From the NCBI GenBank assembly GCA_016191345.1, contig JACPOU010000012.1, positions 1-64,000 on the forward strand: a DNA stretch of 64,000 nt, read 5' to 3'. Positions 23,803 to 33,309 of the stretch are shown here, piece after piece. Numbering within the stretch: the first letter of the stretch is position 1; each line of letters opens with the position of its first letter. A program made the position numbers and the translations under genes. Under the pieces are notes generated by a model that was not told the origin of the DNA, did no database searches, and worked only from the letters and a program-made list of their open reading frames with translations. Origin of the DNA: Chloroflexota bacterium (lineage in GTDB: Bacteria; Chloroflexota; Limnocylindria; Limnocylindrales; CSP1-4).

Positions 23803-25044
23803 TCAGCTGCCGACGATCACCGGCGACGTCGGGAAGCGCGTCAGGCGGTCAAGGGATCCGGCCGAAGCGTCGATCGCGACGAGGTCCTCGATCCGGACCC
23901 CCGTCTCGCCCTCGAGGTAGATGCCGGGCTCGATCGAGAAGACCGTCGGCGTCGGGAGGGGCGTCGCGGCGGAGTGCCGGCCGAGCCCCGGCAGCTCGTG
24001 GACGGCGATGCCGATCCCGTGGCCCAGGCCATGGCCGAACGCCGGCCAGCGGCCGTCGGCCTCGATGACGCCCCGCGAGATCGCATCGACGTCCGGGCCG
24101 CTCGGCAGCGGGGCGCCGTGGCGGGCCGCGGCCAGGGCATCACGAACCGTCGAGATCGCCGCCTCCTGCGACGCGGCGACGACCTCGTAGACGCCGAGGT
24201 CCCGCTCGCCGGGCTCGCCGACGAACAGCGTCCGCGTCATGTCGCTGCGATAGCCCGCGACCTGCGCCCCGAAGTCGAAGAGCAGCACCTGGCCCGCCTG
24301 GATCCGCGCCTCGCCGGGCGAGCCGTGGGGCAGCGCGGCGTTCGGGCCGGCCAGGCAGGCGACGTCGAAGGCGAGCCGCTCCGCGCCCCCGGTCCGCATC
24401 CGCCATTCGAGGTCCAGGGCCAGCTCCGCCTCGGTGACACCGGGCCGGATCGACGGCAGCAGGGAGGCGAGGGCCCGGTCGGAGACCGCGCAGGCGGCGG
24501 CGATCCGCTCGATCTCGGCGGGCTCCTTGACCTGCCGGTCCGCCTCCACCCAGCCCTCGATCGGCACCAGCTCGACGCCCGGCGCCGCGGCCGCCAGCCG
24601 CTCCCAGACGAGGTGCGGGATCGTCGTCGCCTCGACCGCGACACGCTGCACGCCGGCCTCGGCGACGAGATCCGGCCAGCGGGCGGCCAGGGCGTTGTAG
24701 CACTCGAAGACGCGCGATTCCGGCGCATCGCGGCGGACGGCGATCGTGTAGCGGCTGTCGGCGAGGACGATCGACGCTGTGCCCGTGATCAGGAACTTGC
24801 CGGAATCACCGGCGCTGGTGACCTCGCGCTCGTCGAAGGGCAGGCCCGTGAGGTAGCGCATGTGCTCCCAGCGGAGGCCGAAGTAGCCGTCGACGCCTGC
24901 CTCCTCCATCCGCTGCCGGAGGCGGGCGAGGCGCGCCGGGCGGGCTGCACGGTCTGCCTCGGTCCACCGCTCGAGGTCGGCCCGGGCTGGCGGGGCCGCG
25001 AAGTCCGCCGGGTGCGGCCACGCGGCTGATTCCGCGCCCGTCAT
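23803..25044 (-). CDS. M24-family metallopeptidase (Xaa-Pro peptidase-like)
   Basis: Pita-bread dimetal peptidase, 413 residues. N-terminal creatinase-like domain (RLRQRMEEAGVDGYFGLRWEHMRYLTG), then the catalytic domain with all five metal ligands visible: the two Asp in LLFDFGAQVAGYRSDMTRT, His in FGHGLGHGIGIAVHE, Glu in FSIEPGIYLE and Glu in VRIEDLVAI. Probably an aminopeptidase P or prolidase, but creatinase-like enzymes share these residues. It lies 10 bases after mltG and ends the alaS-to-mltG run; an M24 peptidase before efp is a common arrangement. Confidence 0.9.
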   Translation of the reverse strand: MTGAESAAWPHPADFAAPPARADLERWTEADRAARPARLARLRQRMEEAGVDGYFGLRWEHMRYLTGLPFDEREVTSAGDSGKFLITGTASIVLADSRYTIAVRRDAPESRVFECYNALAARWPDLVAEAGVQRVAVEATTIPHLVWERLAAAAPGVELVPIEGWVEADRQVKEPAEIERIAAACAVSDRALASLLPSIRPGVTEAELALDLEWRMRTGGAERLAFDVACLAGPNAALPHGSPGEARIQAGQVLLFDFGAQVAGYRSDMTRTLFVGEPGERDLGVYEVVAASQEAAISTVRDALAAARHGAPLPSGPDVDAISRGVIEADGRWPAFGHGLGHGIGIAVHELPGLGRHSAATPLPTPTVFSIEPGIYLEGETGVRIEDLVAIDASAGSLDRLTRFPTSPVIVGS

Positions 25045-25054
25045 CGTCGATCGA

Positions 25055-26446
25055 TCACTGGTAACCGTACTTGGCCTTGTTCGCGTTGTGCTCGGCCAGG
25101 GTCTTCGCGAACGCGTGCGTGCCGCTGCCGTCCGGGATGGCGAGAAAGTACAGGTAGCCGTCGGCGGTGTCAGGGTTCAGGGCGGCATCGATGGAGGCGA
25201 CGGACGGCGTGCAGATGGGGCCCGGGATCAGGCCCCGGTTCTGGTACGTCTGGTAGCCCCGAAGGTCGTCGGTCACCTGGACGTTGCCGAGTCCGCCCTC
25301 CGGGACGCTCCAGAAGAAGTAGGTCACCCAGTCGGCGAACGGGAGGTCCCGCAGCTTCATCGTGTCGACCGCGTAGAGGACGGTCGGATCGGCATTGAGG
25401 ATCGTCTTGGAGCCGCCCTTGCCCTCGATGCGGTTCTGGTAGACGCCCGCGATGAGTGCCCGCTCCTCGTCGAGGACGGCCTCGCGCTCGACGATCGAGG
25501 CCAGCGACAGGACCTGGTAGAAGGTCAGGCCGCGGCTCTCCGGAACGGTCATCCGCGCCTCGCCGACCGCCGTGTAGAACTTGTCGAGCATCATCCGGAC
25601 CAGGGCCTCGGCCGTCGTGACCTCGAAGGGCCCGCCGTTCGCTCCGGTGACCAGCCGGTACGTCGCCGGGTAGAGGAAGCCCTCGAGGGAGGCGCCCTCG
25701 GGCAACCCGGCCGTCGCGAGCCAGGGATAGTCGGCGAGGAGCTCCGGGGTGGGCTTCGAGGCGAGGTCGTAGAACGCCTTCGCGTCGACGCCGGACTGGA
25801 TCGTCTGGAGCTGGGCAGCGATCTGCTCGAGGCGGATCCCCTCCCGGAAGGTCACGTCCACCGTCTCGACGACGACCCGGCCGTTCACGAGCGCATCGAC
25901 GACCTGCCCGGGCGTCATGTCCCGGCGGAGCACGAAGAGACCCGCCTTGAGGTTGGCGGCGAGGTCGTCCTGAATGGCCGTGAAGATGAACGCGCGTTCC
26001 GACTTGACGAAGCCGTCCTCCTTGAGGCGTGGGGCCAGGAGGACGGGCGTATCGCCGGCCTGGACCTCGAACACGGCCTCCGTCGGATCGGAGCCCGCCG
26101 GATCGGTGAGCTGGGTGCCGAGCTCCTCGCCCACCAGCTCCGCCACGAACGGCACCCGCAGCGAGCTCGGGTTGTCCCAGGCCCAGCTCGACACGGCGCC
26201 CTTCAGCAGGGGCCGCAGCGCCGTGAGGAGGGCGATGACCACGACGACGGCAAGGAGCCCCGCGAAGAGGAAGAACTTGAGCAACCCCGGAATGCCACCG
26301 CGTCGCTCGCGGACGGGCCGCCGGCCGGGCGGGGGGCCGCCGCGCCCGTCCGTTCCGCGCCAGGAGGGCATGTCCGCGCCCTCGTAGGCGCCGGGTGCCA
26401 GCCGGCGAGCCCGGTCGCGGGGGCGGCCACTGTCGCGGATGCTCAT
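25055..26446 (-). CDS. mltG: Endolytic murein transglycosylase MltG
   Basis: Membrane-bound lytic enzyme that cleaves nascent glycan strands and so sets their length. A basic, Pro-rich cytoplasmic N-terminus of about 55 residues, one transmembrane helix (FFLFAGLLAVVVVIALLTAL), then the YceG domain with a LysM-like part, EGASLEGFLYPATY, and the catalytic Glu in LASIVEREAVLDEERALIAGVYQNR. It ends with the family's LYFLAIPDGSGTHAFAKTLAEHN. 463 residues; ATGA overlap with ruvX. Confidence 0.95.
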   Translation of the reverse strand: MSIRDSGRPRDRARRLAPGAYEGADMPSWRGTDGRGGPPPGRRPVRERRGGIPGLLKFFLFAGLLAVVVVIALLTALRPLLKGAVSSWAWDNPSSLRVPFVAELVGEELGTQLTDPAGSDPTEAVFEVQAGDTPVLLAPRLKEDGFVKSERAFIFTAIQDDLAANLKAGLFVLRRDMTPGQVVDALVNGRVVVETVDVTFREGIRLEQIAAQLQTIQSGVDAKAFYDLASKPTPELLADYPWLATAGLPEGASLEGFLYPATYRLVTGANGGPFEVTTAEALVRMMLDKFYTAVGEARMTVPESRGLTFYQVLSLASIVEREAVLDEERALIAGVYQNRIEGKGGSKTILNADPTVLYAVDTMKLRDLPFADWVTYFFWSVPEGGLGNVQVTDDLRGYQTYQNRGLIPGPICTPSVASIDAALNPDTADGYLYFLAIPDGSGTHAFAKTLAEHNANKAKYGYQ

Positions 26447-26901
26447 CGGGCGCTCACGTCCCGGGCCTCGAGCTCATCGCGCAGGATGAGCGCAGCAGCT
26501 TCGCGATCCACGCGCGAACGATACCGCTCCCGCTGCGTCGGCGACGGCGGGCCGCCGGATCGGCCGCGGGGCATGGGTCCCAGGGCCTCCTCCGCGCGGT
26601 GGCTCGAGAGCCGCTCGTCCCGGAGCCAGACGGCGACCCCGAGCGCGGCGCTGATCGCCGCGGCCCATTCGCGCGCGGCCGCGGCCATGGCGCCCTCGCT
26701 GCCGCGCGCCTCGAGCGGCAGGCCGACCACCAGCTCGTCGATCCGCTGCTCTCGGACCACGGCCCCGATCCGGGCCACGTCCTCGGCGAGGGTCGCGCCG
26801 CGGCGCACGGTCGCGAACGCATGCGCCGGATCGCGGCCCGTCTCGGCGATGGCCAGCCCGATCCGCTTCTCCCCGAGATCGATGCCGAGCAGCCGCGTCA
26901 C
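26443..26901 (-). CDS. ruvX: RuvX/YqgF, pre-16S rRNA processing nuclease
   Basis: 152-residue RNase H-like nuclease acting in maturation of the 5' end of 16S rRNA. Opening motif LLGIDLGEKRIGLAI has the first catalytic Asp, LVVGLPLEARGSEG the middle strand, and WLRDERLSSHRAEEAL and VDREAAALILRDELE the C-terminal acidic residues. GTG start overlapping the bitopic envelope gene (GTGA). The alaS-ruvX-mltG order is the Gram-positive arrangement. Confidence 0.93.
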   Translation of the reverse strand: MTRLLGIDLGEKRIGLAIAETGRDPAHAFATVRRGATLAEDVARIGAVVREQRIDELVVGLPLEARGSEGAMAAAAREWAAAISAALGVAVWLRDERLSSHRAEEALGPMPRGRSGGPPSPTQRERYRSRVDREAAALILRDELEARDVSAR

Positions 26902-28628
26902 GGAGCCGGGCTCGCGGCTGGTCCCGTGCCGGGACTCGTTCCCGGCGAGGTTGTTGGCGAGGGTGCGTCACTCCGCGAGGGCTCGCCGCTGGTCCCGGGG
27001 CTGGCCTCCGGGGAGGCTGCCTCGATCGTGAGCGTCGCGCGGTCCTCCCGCGTCGGGATCGCCGTGACCCAGTCCGGCCAGACCGTGATCCGGACCGCGC
27101 CGTAGGCGCCGAGAACCGTCCGTGCCTGGGGCAGCCCGAGGCCCCGGACCTTCGCCAGGAGCTCCGCCGGATCGAGCTCGCGGATCTCCAGGGCCCGGAC
27201 GGTCACCGGGAAGGTGATGATCGAGCCCGCGACGATCGGGTCGCCGACCTGGACATTGATCGTCGCCTCGTCGAGGGCAAAGCCGTCATCGACGGCGGCC
27301 CGGAGCCGCGCCTCGGCGAGGGTCGAGACCGGGCCGGGATCCACGCCGATCACCGTCCCCTCCGCGGACACGCCCAACTCGAACTCGGCGGCCTCCGTGC
27401 CGACGAGGGTCGCGGGGTCGATCGTCGGCGTGGCCGCCCCGAGGGCCTTCGTCGCCGGGAAGAGCGTCGTCCCGTCGGGAACGCCCGTGGCGCCGGCGAT
27501 CTGCTCGTCGAACGCGGTCGCGAGGCTCGCGTCGAGGGTTCGAAGCGCGGCGTCGACGTCCGACTGCTGGACCTGGGGCGACTCGGTACGCGAGCCGCCG
27601 GTCGTCGGGTCCTGGTTGGAGACCTTCGTCCGGAGCGGGTTCTCGTTCTCGGGCACGACGACGATCGTGCCGGCCGCGACGTTGCCGGACGGTCCGGGCG
27701 CGACGGCCTCCACGCCGACCTTGCGGGTCGACGGAATGACGACGAATGCCGGCGGATCGCCGGCGATGCCGATCTCGGCCGGTGGCAGCTCCACGTCGGC
27801 GAGGGTCCGGAACTGGATCCCGGATTCCGTCTGCACGATGGCGCCCTGCCTGATCGTGTTCGAGCCGCCGGTGTTCAGGCTCGAGAACGTGACCTCGCCC
27901 GTCGCGCCCGTCTCGGTGACCTTCACGCCGGTCGCCGGGAACGTGTCGGTGGCGGTCACCGTGAACGGGAAGCGGACCGCCGGCACGAGCAGGTTCACGG
28001 GGTCCGGGGCCGTCACGCCCGCCTGGGCGGTCACGTTGAGCTCGATGGGACCCACCTGGTCCGTGGCCGGGACGAGCGTGATCTGGGCGCTCGGGAGGAG
28101 GAGGAACGCGGCGGTTCCGGATGTGGCGAGGACCGCGATGAGGACCAGGACGGCCGCAACGACCGGCCAGCGGCGCCTCGCCGGCGGACGGCCGACCTGC
28201 GGCACCGGGCTCCGCTCTGCCGGTTTCGTGAGGGTCGGGACGGCGGGGACGACGACGGTCGGGCTGTCGTCGGCGGGCCTGCCGGGGCCCGGATCGGCCG
28301 CCACGCCGCCGGTGGCCACGGCCGCGCCACCGGCGCCTGCCCGCGCCGCCGCGGGCTGCGGGCCCGCCTCGAACGCGGCCACGGATTCATGGGTCGGCAG
28401 GCCCGCCGACGCGGCGAGCGCCCGCGCCGACGCATCGTTCGTGATCACGTCGACCTGCTTCCCGTGCGTCGCTGCCTCGCGGGCGAGGAGCCGGAAGTTG
28501 ATCCGCGACGTCGAGAGCCGCGATCCGGCCGGCAGCACCAGTCCGATCCGCTCGTCGGTGAGGCTTCGGATCCTGGCCGCCGCCGAGGTGATCTCGTCGT
28601 CGATGTCGAGGTAGACGATCGCCGCCAT
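26898..28628 (-). CDS. Bitopic envelope protein, baseplate-J-like, partner of the FtsA/PilM-like ATPase
   Basis: 576 residues. A cytoplasmic Rossmann-like domain (residues 1-90, YLDIDDEITSAAARIRSL, KQVDVITNDASARALAASAG) is followed by a Pro-rich linker and one transmembrane helix (PVVAAVLVLIAVLATSGTAAFLLL, about residues 153-176). A long extracytoplasmic region of beta-rich segments carries GATGEVTFSSLNTGG and SGNVAAGTIVVVPENENPLRT, which resemble baseplate-J/gp47-type domains. The Ser/Pro/Gly tail is disordered. It starts 2 bases after the actin-like ATPase gene. The topology (cytoplasmic docking domain, one span, large outside part) suggests linking the ATPase to the wall. Function not established. 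Confidence 0.72.
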   Translation of the reverse strand: MAAIVYLDIDDEITSAAARIRSLTDERIGLVLPAGSRLSTSRINFRLLAREAATHGKQVDVITNDASARALAASAGLPTHESVAAFEAGPQPAAARAGAGGAAVATGGVAADPGPGRPADDSPTVVVPAVPTLTKPAERSPVPQVGRPPARRRWPVVAAVLVLIAVLATSGTAAFLLLPSAQITLVPATDQVGPIELNVTAQAGVTAPDPVNLLVPAVRFPFTVTATDTFPATGVKVTETGATGEVTFSSLNTGGSNTIRQGAIVQTESGIQFRTLADVELPPAEIGIAGDPPAFVVIPSTRKVGVEAVAPGPSGNVAAGTIVVVPENENPLRTKVSNQDPTTGGSRTESPQVQQSDVDAALRTLDASLATAFDEQIAGATGVPDGTTLFPATKALGAATPTIDPATLVGTEAAEFELGVSAEGTVIGVDPGPVSTLAEARLRAAVDDGFALDEATINVQVGDPIVAGSIITFPVTVRALEIRELDPAELLAKVRGLGLPQARTVLGAYGAVRITVWPDWVTAIPTREDRATLTIEAASPEASPGTSGEPSRSDAPSPTTSPGTSPGTGPAASPAP

Positions 28629-28630
28629 CG

Positions 28631-29896
28631 TCAGATCCGCATCTGGCGGACGACCCGCCGCAGCGCGGCATCGAGCGGGTTGGTGCTCGTCCCGAGCTCG
28701 ATCGCCTGGAAGGCCAGGCCCATCGGGGTGACGTCCTGCTGGTCCACGAGGAGCTTCGTCTCGTCGCGGATCGTCTCGACCTGGTCCGGGGCCATGATCG
28801 TGACCTCGGGCGGTCGCGAGAAGGGCAGCCGCTTCGAGAACCGCTCGTCGTCGAGGACCGCCCGGATCTCCGGCAGCCTCGAGCCGCCGCCGCAGATATA
28901 GATCCGGCCCGGCAGCAGGTCCCCGGCCGCGAGCTCCTCCATGACGAGCTCAACGCCGGCCGCCCAGACGGCGACGTCGTCGGCGACGATCTCCCGGACC
29001 GCGTCCGCGCGGTCGCCGGCGATGCCCCGGGCATAGTCGACCTTGAGCGCCTCGGCCCGCGGGAACGGCAGCTCCAGGCGATCGGCAATGGACTTCGTGA
29101 AGGCGCGCCCGCCGAGCGCGAACATCCGGGTCCCCTCGATGCCGCCCTGGCGAACGAGGGCAACGTCCGTCGTGCCGCCGCCGACATCGATGAACAGCGC
29201 ACCGGCCTGCCTGACCTGGTCGGCGTTGAGGACCCGCGCCACCGCGTACGGCTCGGCGACGACCCCCACGAGGTCGAGATCGAGGCGCGTGGCGACGGTC
29301 TGGAGCGCGCCGAGGTGGACGAGCGGCGCGAACGCGTCGAAGACCGCGATCTTCACGTGCCGGCCCTGAAAGCCGATCGGGTTCGTGACCGCGTAGCCGT
29401 CGATCCAGGCCCCGACGACGGCTGCGTGGACGAGACGGACGTCGACGTTGGCGAGGCCGGTCTCCCAGGTGATCGAGCGCTCCGCCTCGCGGATCGCCTC
29501 GCGCTGGACGCCCTCGATGAGCTTCTGGAGCTCCGCCTCGGTGATCTGCGCGTCCGGCCGGGGCCGCTCCTGCGAGTGCGCCGTCGTGAAGCCCTTGACG
29601 AGCTCGCCGGCGATCCCGATGACGACCTGCGACGGCCGGAAGCCGGCCATCTCCTCCGCCTCCTGGAGCGCGATCGCGCAGTTGTCCACCACGGCCGAGA
29701 TGTCGGCGACGGTCCCGGATTGCATGTGGGACAGGCCCTGTCGCTTCCGCCCGACGCCCCGGACGATGCCCTTGCCCGCCTCGTCGATCTCGAACGCGAG
29801 CGCCTTGGCGAACTCGGTCCCGATGTCGAGCGCGGTGCAGGCGGTCAGCGCCTCGTCATCCTCGCCGCGGGTCCAGATGCGCCGGAGGAAGGTCAT
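28631..29896 (-). CDS. FtsA/PilM-like actin-fold ATPase with SHS2 domain
   Basis: 421 residues. The actin-fold ATP-binding blocks are visible: phosphate-1 TALDIGTEFAKAL near residue 20, phosphate-2 FIDVGGGTTDVALV near 240, and the adenosine motif YICGGGSRLPEI near 340. Between them, QVVIGIAGELVKGF and an SHS2 insertion match FtsA and PilM. The last residues (DAALRRVVRQMRI) could be an amphipathic membrane-targeting helix as in FtsA. It overlaps the alaS stop (ATGA) and is followed by the bitopic protein. No ftsZ or pilNO genes are in the window, so FtsA versus PilM role is open. Confidence 0.82.
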   Translation of the reverse strand: MTFLRRIWTRGEDDEALTACTALDIGTEFAKALAFEIDEAGKGIVRGVGRKRQGLSHMQSGTVADISAVVDNCAIALQEAEEMAGFRPSQVVIGIAGELVKGFTTAHSQERPRPDAQITEAELQKLIEGVQREAIREAERSITWETGLANVDVRLVHAAVVGAWIDGYAVTNPIGFQGRHVKIAVFDAFAPLVHLGALQTVATRLDLDLVGVVAEPYAVARVLNADQVRQAGALFIDVGGGTTDVALVRQGGIEGTRMFALGGRAFTKSIADRLELPFPRAEALKVDYARGIAGDRADAVREIVADDVAVWAAGVELVMEELAAGDLLPGRIYICGGGSRLPEIRAVLDDERFSKRLPFSRPPEVTIMAPDQVETIRDETKLLVDQQDVTPMGLAFQAIELGTSTNPLDAALRRVVRQMRI

Positions 29897-32697
29897 CCGG
29901 GGCGGGACCGGGCCGCCGCGCGAGCCGCGGCCTCGATCACGGCGAGCGCCTCCCCGAGCCCGTCGCGGCGCGTGCCCCTGCCCTGCGCCATCTCCGGCCG
30001 TCCGCCACCCCTGCCGTCGATGGCGGGCATCGCCGCCTTCACGAGCTCGCCGGCGGCCAGGCCGTCGCCGAGCAGGTCGTCCGAGATCGTGACGAAGATC
30101 CCGGGCTCGTCCGCATCGAGGCCGAGGGCGACGATGCCGCTGCCCAGGACTCCGCGGACGTCCTTCGCCACGCCCTTCATCGCCTCCATCGATTCGAACG
30201 GCGCGGCCACGATGGCGAGCCGGAACCCGTTGCCGATCTCGATCGCCGCGGCCGCGATCTCGCCGGGCTTCGGGAGGGCCGTGGCCGCGCCGCCGGCGCG
30301 GAGCCTGCGCTTCGCCTCGCGGAGCTCGTCCTGGAGCGCGGCGACGCGGGCCGGGATGGCCTGGACCGTCTGCGCACCGGTGGCGGCCAACGCGTCGTCG
30401 AGGGCGTCGGAGCGGGCGCGGAACCAGGCATCGGCACCGGCGCCGGTCAGCGCCTCGATCCGCCGCATCCCCGAGCCGATGCTCCGGTCCGAGGTGATCA
30501 CGAAGCTCCCGACCTGCCCGGAGGCGCGGCAGTGCGTGCCGCCGCAGAGCTCGAAGCTGTAGTCCTGGACCCGGATCGTGCGGACCGTCTCACCGTACTT
30601 CTCGTCGAAGAAGGCGTCCGCGCCGGCATCGAGGGCGGCCTGCATGCCCATGAAGGCGATCGTGACCGGACGGTCGTCGCGAACGATCCGGCGGACCTCG
30701 TCCTCGATCTCGCGGCGCTCGTCGGCGGTCAGCGCGCGGTCGAACGGGTAGTCGAAGCGGAGATGGTCCGGGGTCACGAGCGAGCCGGCCTGGCGGGCCC
30801 GGTCGCCGACGACGTTCCGGAGCGCCCGATGCAGCAGGTGCGTGCCGGTGTGGTTGCGCATCGTGTGCGCCCGGCGCTCGGCGTCGACCTCGGCGATGAC
30901 CCCCTGCCCGACTGCGATCCTGCCACGCAACGTGCCGCGATGGACGATCAGCCCGCCGACGGGCTTCTGGGTGTCCTCGACCTCGAAGAGCACTTCGCCG
31001 CCGAGGCCCCGGATCACGCCTCGATCTCCGACCTGTCCGCCGCCTTCGGCGTAGAAGGGCGTCGCATTCAGGACGATCTCGGCCGCCGCACCGGGCTCGG
31101 TCCGGAGCTCCTCGTCTCCCTTCGCCTGGAGGTTCTCGTACTCGACATCGTCGCGGAGGACGGCCACGACACTGACCCCGTCCTCGAGGCGGGTCGCCTC
31201 ATAGCCATAGAAGGCGGTGTCGCCCGAGCGGCCCTGGATGGACTGGTAGAGCGAGGTCAGCTCGGCATGGCGCGCCAGCTCCGCCTTCTTGCCGGAGCGC
31301 GACCGGTCGCGCTGCTCCGCGAGCGCAGCGTCGAAGCCCTCACGATCCACGCCGACGCCGTACTCGGCCGCCAGCTCGATCGTGAGGTCGATCGGAAAGC
31401 CGAACGTGTCGTGGAGCTTGAACGCCACCGCGCCCGGAATCCGAGACGCGTCCACGGGCAGATCCTCGGGCCGGAGGCCCACCCGGCGGGCGTTCGAGGT
31501 CAGCGGGATGAGCGCGTCCTCGAGGATCTCCGTGCCGGCCTCGAGAGTCCGCACGAACTGCGCCTCCTCCCGGATGATCGCCCCGAGGACCTCGTCGCGG
31601 CGCTCGAGGAGGTGGGGGTACGCCTCACCCATCGTCTCGATGACGACCTTCGCGGTCTCGGCCAGGAACGGCTCACGCCGGCCAAGGAGCCGGCCGTGGC
31701 GGACGGCACGGCGGATGATCCGGCGCAGGACGTAGCCGCGGCCCTCGTTCGACGGCAGGACCCCGTCGGCGACGAGGAATGCCGCCGCCCGGGAATGGTC
31801 CGCGATGACCTGGTAGCTGAACCGTTCGGCCTCGAAGGCCTCCGGGTCGTGGCCGAGGAGCTCGCCGAGGCGCGCGTGGATGGGCGTGAAGAGGTCCGTG
31901 TCGTAGTTCGAGGGGACCTGCTGGATGACGCTCGCCAGCCGCTCGAGGCCCATGCCCGTGTCCACGCCGGGGGCCGGCAGCGGCGTCAGGCTCCGGTCGG
32001 GATGGAGCTCGTACTCCATGAAGACGAGGTTCCAGACCTCGAGCCAGCGGGGGCACTGTTCCGAGTGGTCCGGGACACAGAAGTCCCCCTCGCTGAACTC
32101 GATGCCGCGGTCGTAGTGGATCTCCGAGCAGGGGCCGCACGGCCCGATGTCGGCCATCCGCCACCAGTTCTTCTCGTCACCGTTCGGGAAGTCGCCCCAG
32201 CGCGCGACCCGCTCGGCAGGCAGGCCGATCTCGGATCGCCAGACATCGTAGGCGAGGTCGTCCGTGGAGTAGACCGTGGCCGCCAGCCGGTCGCCGGGGA
32301 TGCCGAGGTCCTTCGTGAGGAAGTCCCAGGCGTAGTGGATCGCCTCGCGCTTGAAGTAGTCGCCGAAGCTGAAGTTGCCGAGCATCTCGAACAGCGTGTG
32401 GTGGCGGGGCGTCCGGCCGACCTCCTCGAAGTCGTTGTGCTTGCCGGCGACCCGCAGGCAGCGCTGGTAGTCGACCGCCCGGTTGTAGCTCCGCTGCTCC
32501 GCGCCGGTCAGGGCGTCCTTGAACTGGACCATCCCGGAGTTCGTGAAGAGAAGTGTCTGGTCGCCGCCCGGGACGAGGCTCGCGCTCGGGACGGGGGTGT
32601 GGCCGCGCTCGGCGAAGAACTCCACGAAGCGGCGGCGGATCTCGGCGGCCGGGAGCGGCCGGATCCGGGGATCGGGGGTGAACGACGGGCTCGACAT
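29893..32697 (-). CDS. alaS: Alanyl-tRNA synthetase
   Basis: Class II synthetase charging tRNA-Ala. Catalytic domain with RRRFVEFFAERGHTPVPSASLVP, FTNSGMVQFKD, RCLRVAGKHNDFEEVGRT and the motif-2 region; editing domain with HTGTHLLHRAL and CGGTHCRASG zinc ligands; C-Ala domain at the end. 934 residues, somewhat longer than the common 875-900. The ATG at 32697 is preferred (MSSPSF) because a TACCAT hexamer lies 9 bases upstream; the track's N-terminal extension is noise. Confidence 0.97.
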   Translation of the reverse strand: MSSPSFTPDPRIRPLPAAEIRRRFVEFFAERGHTPVPSASLVPGGDQTLLFTNSGMVQFKDALTGAEQRSYNRAVDYQRCLRVAGKHNDFEEVGRTPRHHTLFEMLGNFSFGDYFKREAIHYAWDFLTKDLGIPGDRLAATVYSTDDLAYDVWRSEIGLPAERVARWGDFPNGDEKNWWRMADIGPCGPCSEIHYDRGIEFSEGDFCVPDHSEQCPRWLEVWNLVFMEYELHPDRSLTPLPAPGVDTGMGLERLASVIQQVPSNYDTDLFTPIHARLGELLGHDPEAFEAERFSYQVIADHSRAAAFLVADGVLPSNEGRGYVLRRIIRRAVRHGRLLGRREPFLAETAKVVIETMGEAYPHLLERRDEVLGAIIREEAQFVRTLEAGTEILEDALIPLTSNARRVGLRPEDLPVDASRIPGAVAFKLHDTFGFPIDLTIELAAEYGVGVDREGFDAALAEQRDRSRSGKKAELARHAELTSLYQSIQGRSGDTAFYGYEATRLEDGVSVVAVLRDDVEYENLQAKGDEELRTEPGAAAEIVLNATPFYAEGGGQVGDRGVIRGLGGEVLFEVEDTQKPVGGLIVHRGTLRGRIAVGQGVIAEVDAERRAHTMRNHTGTHLLHRALRNVVGDRARQAGSLVTPDHLRFDYPFDRALTADERREIEDEVRRIVRDDRPVTIAFMGMQAALDAGADAFFDEKYGETVRTIRVQDYSFELCGGTHCRASGQVGSFVITSDRSIGSGMRRIEALTGAGADAWFRARSDALDDALAATGAQTVQAIPARVAALQDELREAKRRLRAGGAATALPKPGEIAAAAIEIGNGFRLAIVAAPFESMEAMKGVAKDVRGVLGSGIVALGLDADEPGIFVTISDDLLGDGLAAGELVKAAMPAIDGRGGGRPEMAQGRGTRRDGLGEALAVIEAAARAAARSRPG

Positions 32698-32706
32698 CCG
32701 GCCGCA

Positions 32707-32712
32707 ATGGTA
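32707..32712 (-). promoter_or_regulatory. Candidate extended -10 (GGCTACCAT) for leaderless alaS
   Basis: Nine bases upstream of the alaS ATG with no Shine-Dalgarno sequence; same core as aspS and efp. Confidence 0.4.
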
Positions 32713-32746
32713 GCCGAGCCCGGCGGCCCGGCCGCGGGCGGCGCGC

Positions 32747-32983
32747 TCAGACGCCGGGCGTCTCGTCGCTCGCGGGATCGGGGACGAGCTCGTCGAGGCG
32801 GTCCGCCGGACTGCCTGCCGACAGCTCGCGGAGCCGCGCCCGGGCCTTCCGGCGCTCCCAGATCGTGGAGCCGGCGATCGCCGCCCCGACGATCGCGCCG
32901 ATCGCAAGACCGCGCATGAAGCGCGAGCCCGACGGCACGAGGTCCGTGATCAGGTCGACGGCGGAGCTGGTACGGGATGTCAT
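32747..32983 (-). CDS. Small YtxH-like membrane protein
   Basis: 78 residues: one glycine/alanine-rich helix (FMRGLAIGAIVGAAIAGSTIW) followed by a charged helical tail with ERRKARARLRELSAG. This is the layout of YtxH-type small envelope proteins, though similarity is only in layout. The ATG overlaps the stop of the preceding membrane gene (ATGA at 32980-32983) and AGAGGTG lies 5 bases upstream. Last gene of the desulfurase-mnmA operon. Function unknown. Confidence 0.6.
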   Translation of the reverse strand: MTSRTSSAVDLITDLVPSGSRFMRGLAIGAIVGAAIAGSTIWERRKARARLRELSAGSPADRLDELVPDPASDETPGV

Positions 32984-33309
32984 CGGGGCACCTCTGGGCT
33001 GGATGGGGCGACGGGGTCGGGCGTGAGACGCGCGTCGCGGGGCTCGCGCTGCGCGAGGACCGAGATGAGGGCCACCGAGATGATCCCGACCCAGGCGAGG
33101 ACGGAGGCGCCGACGAGGTGGAAGTCCCCGATCCGAAGGGGGTCGACCCCCAGGCGTCCGGCGAGGGCGTCGCCGGCCCAGGCGCCCAGGAACGCGGCGA
33201 GGACGAGGATCGGGAGCCGCTGGCCCGCGCTGCCGCGGACGAGGATGTACACGGAGACGTGGAGGATGCCGACGAGGAACGCGAGGATCGGCGCCGGCCC
33301 GAGGCTCAT
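32980..33309 (-). CDS. Small multi-span membrane protein
   Basis: 109 residues with about three hydrophobic segments ([59 protein letters not shown] each within 20 residues) and a hydrophilic, Pro-rich tail. Not recognised beyond a general membrane protein. It overlaps mnmA (ATGA at 33306-33309) and the YtxH-like gene, so it is co-translated with both. Confidence 0.65.
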   Translation of the reverse strand: MSLGPAPILAFLVGILHVSVYILVRGSAGQRLPILVLAAFLGAWAGDALAGRLGVDPLRIGDFHLVGASVLAWVGIISVALISVLAQREPRDARLTPDPVAPSSPEVPR

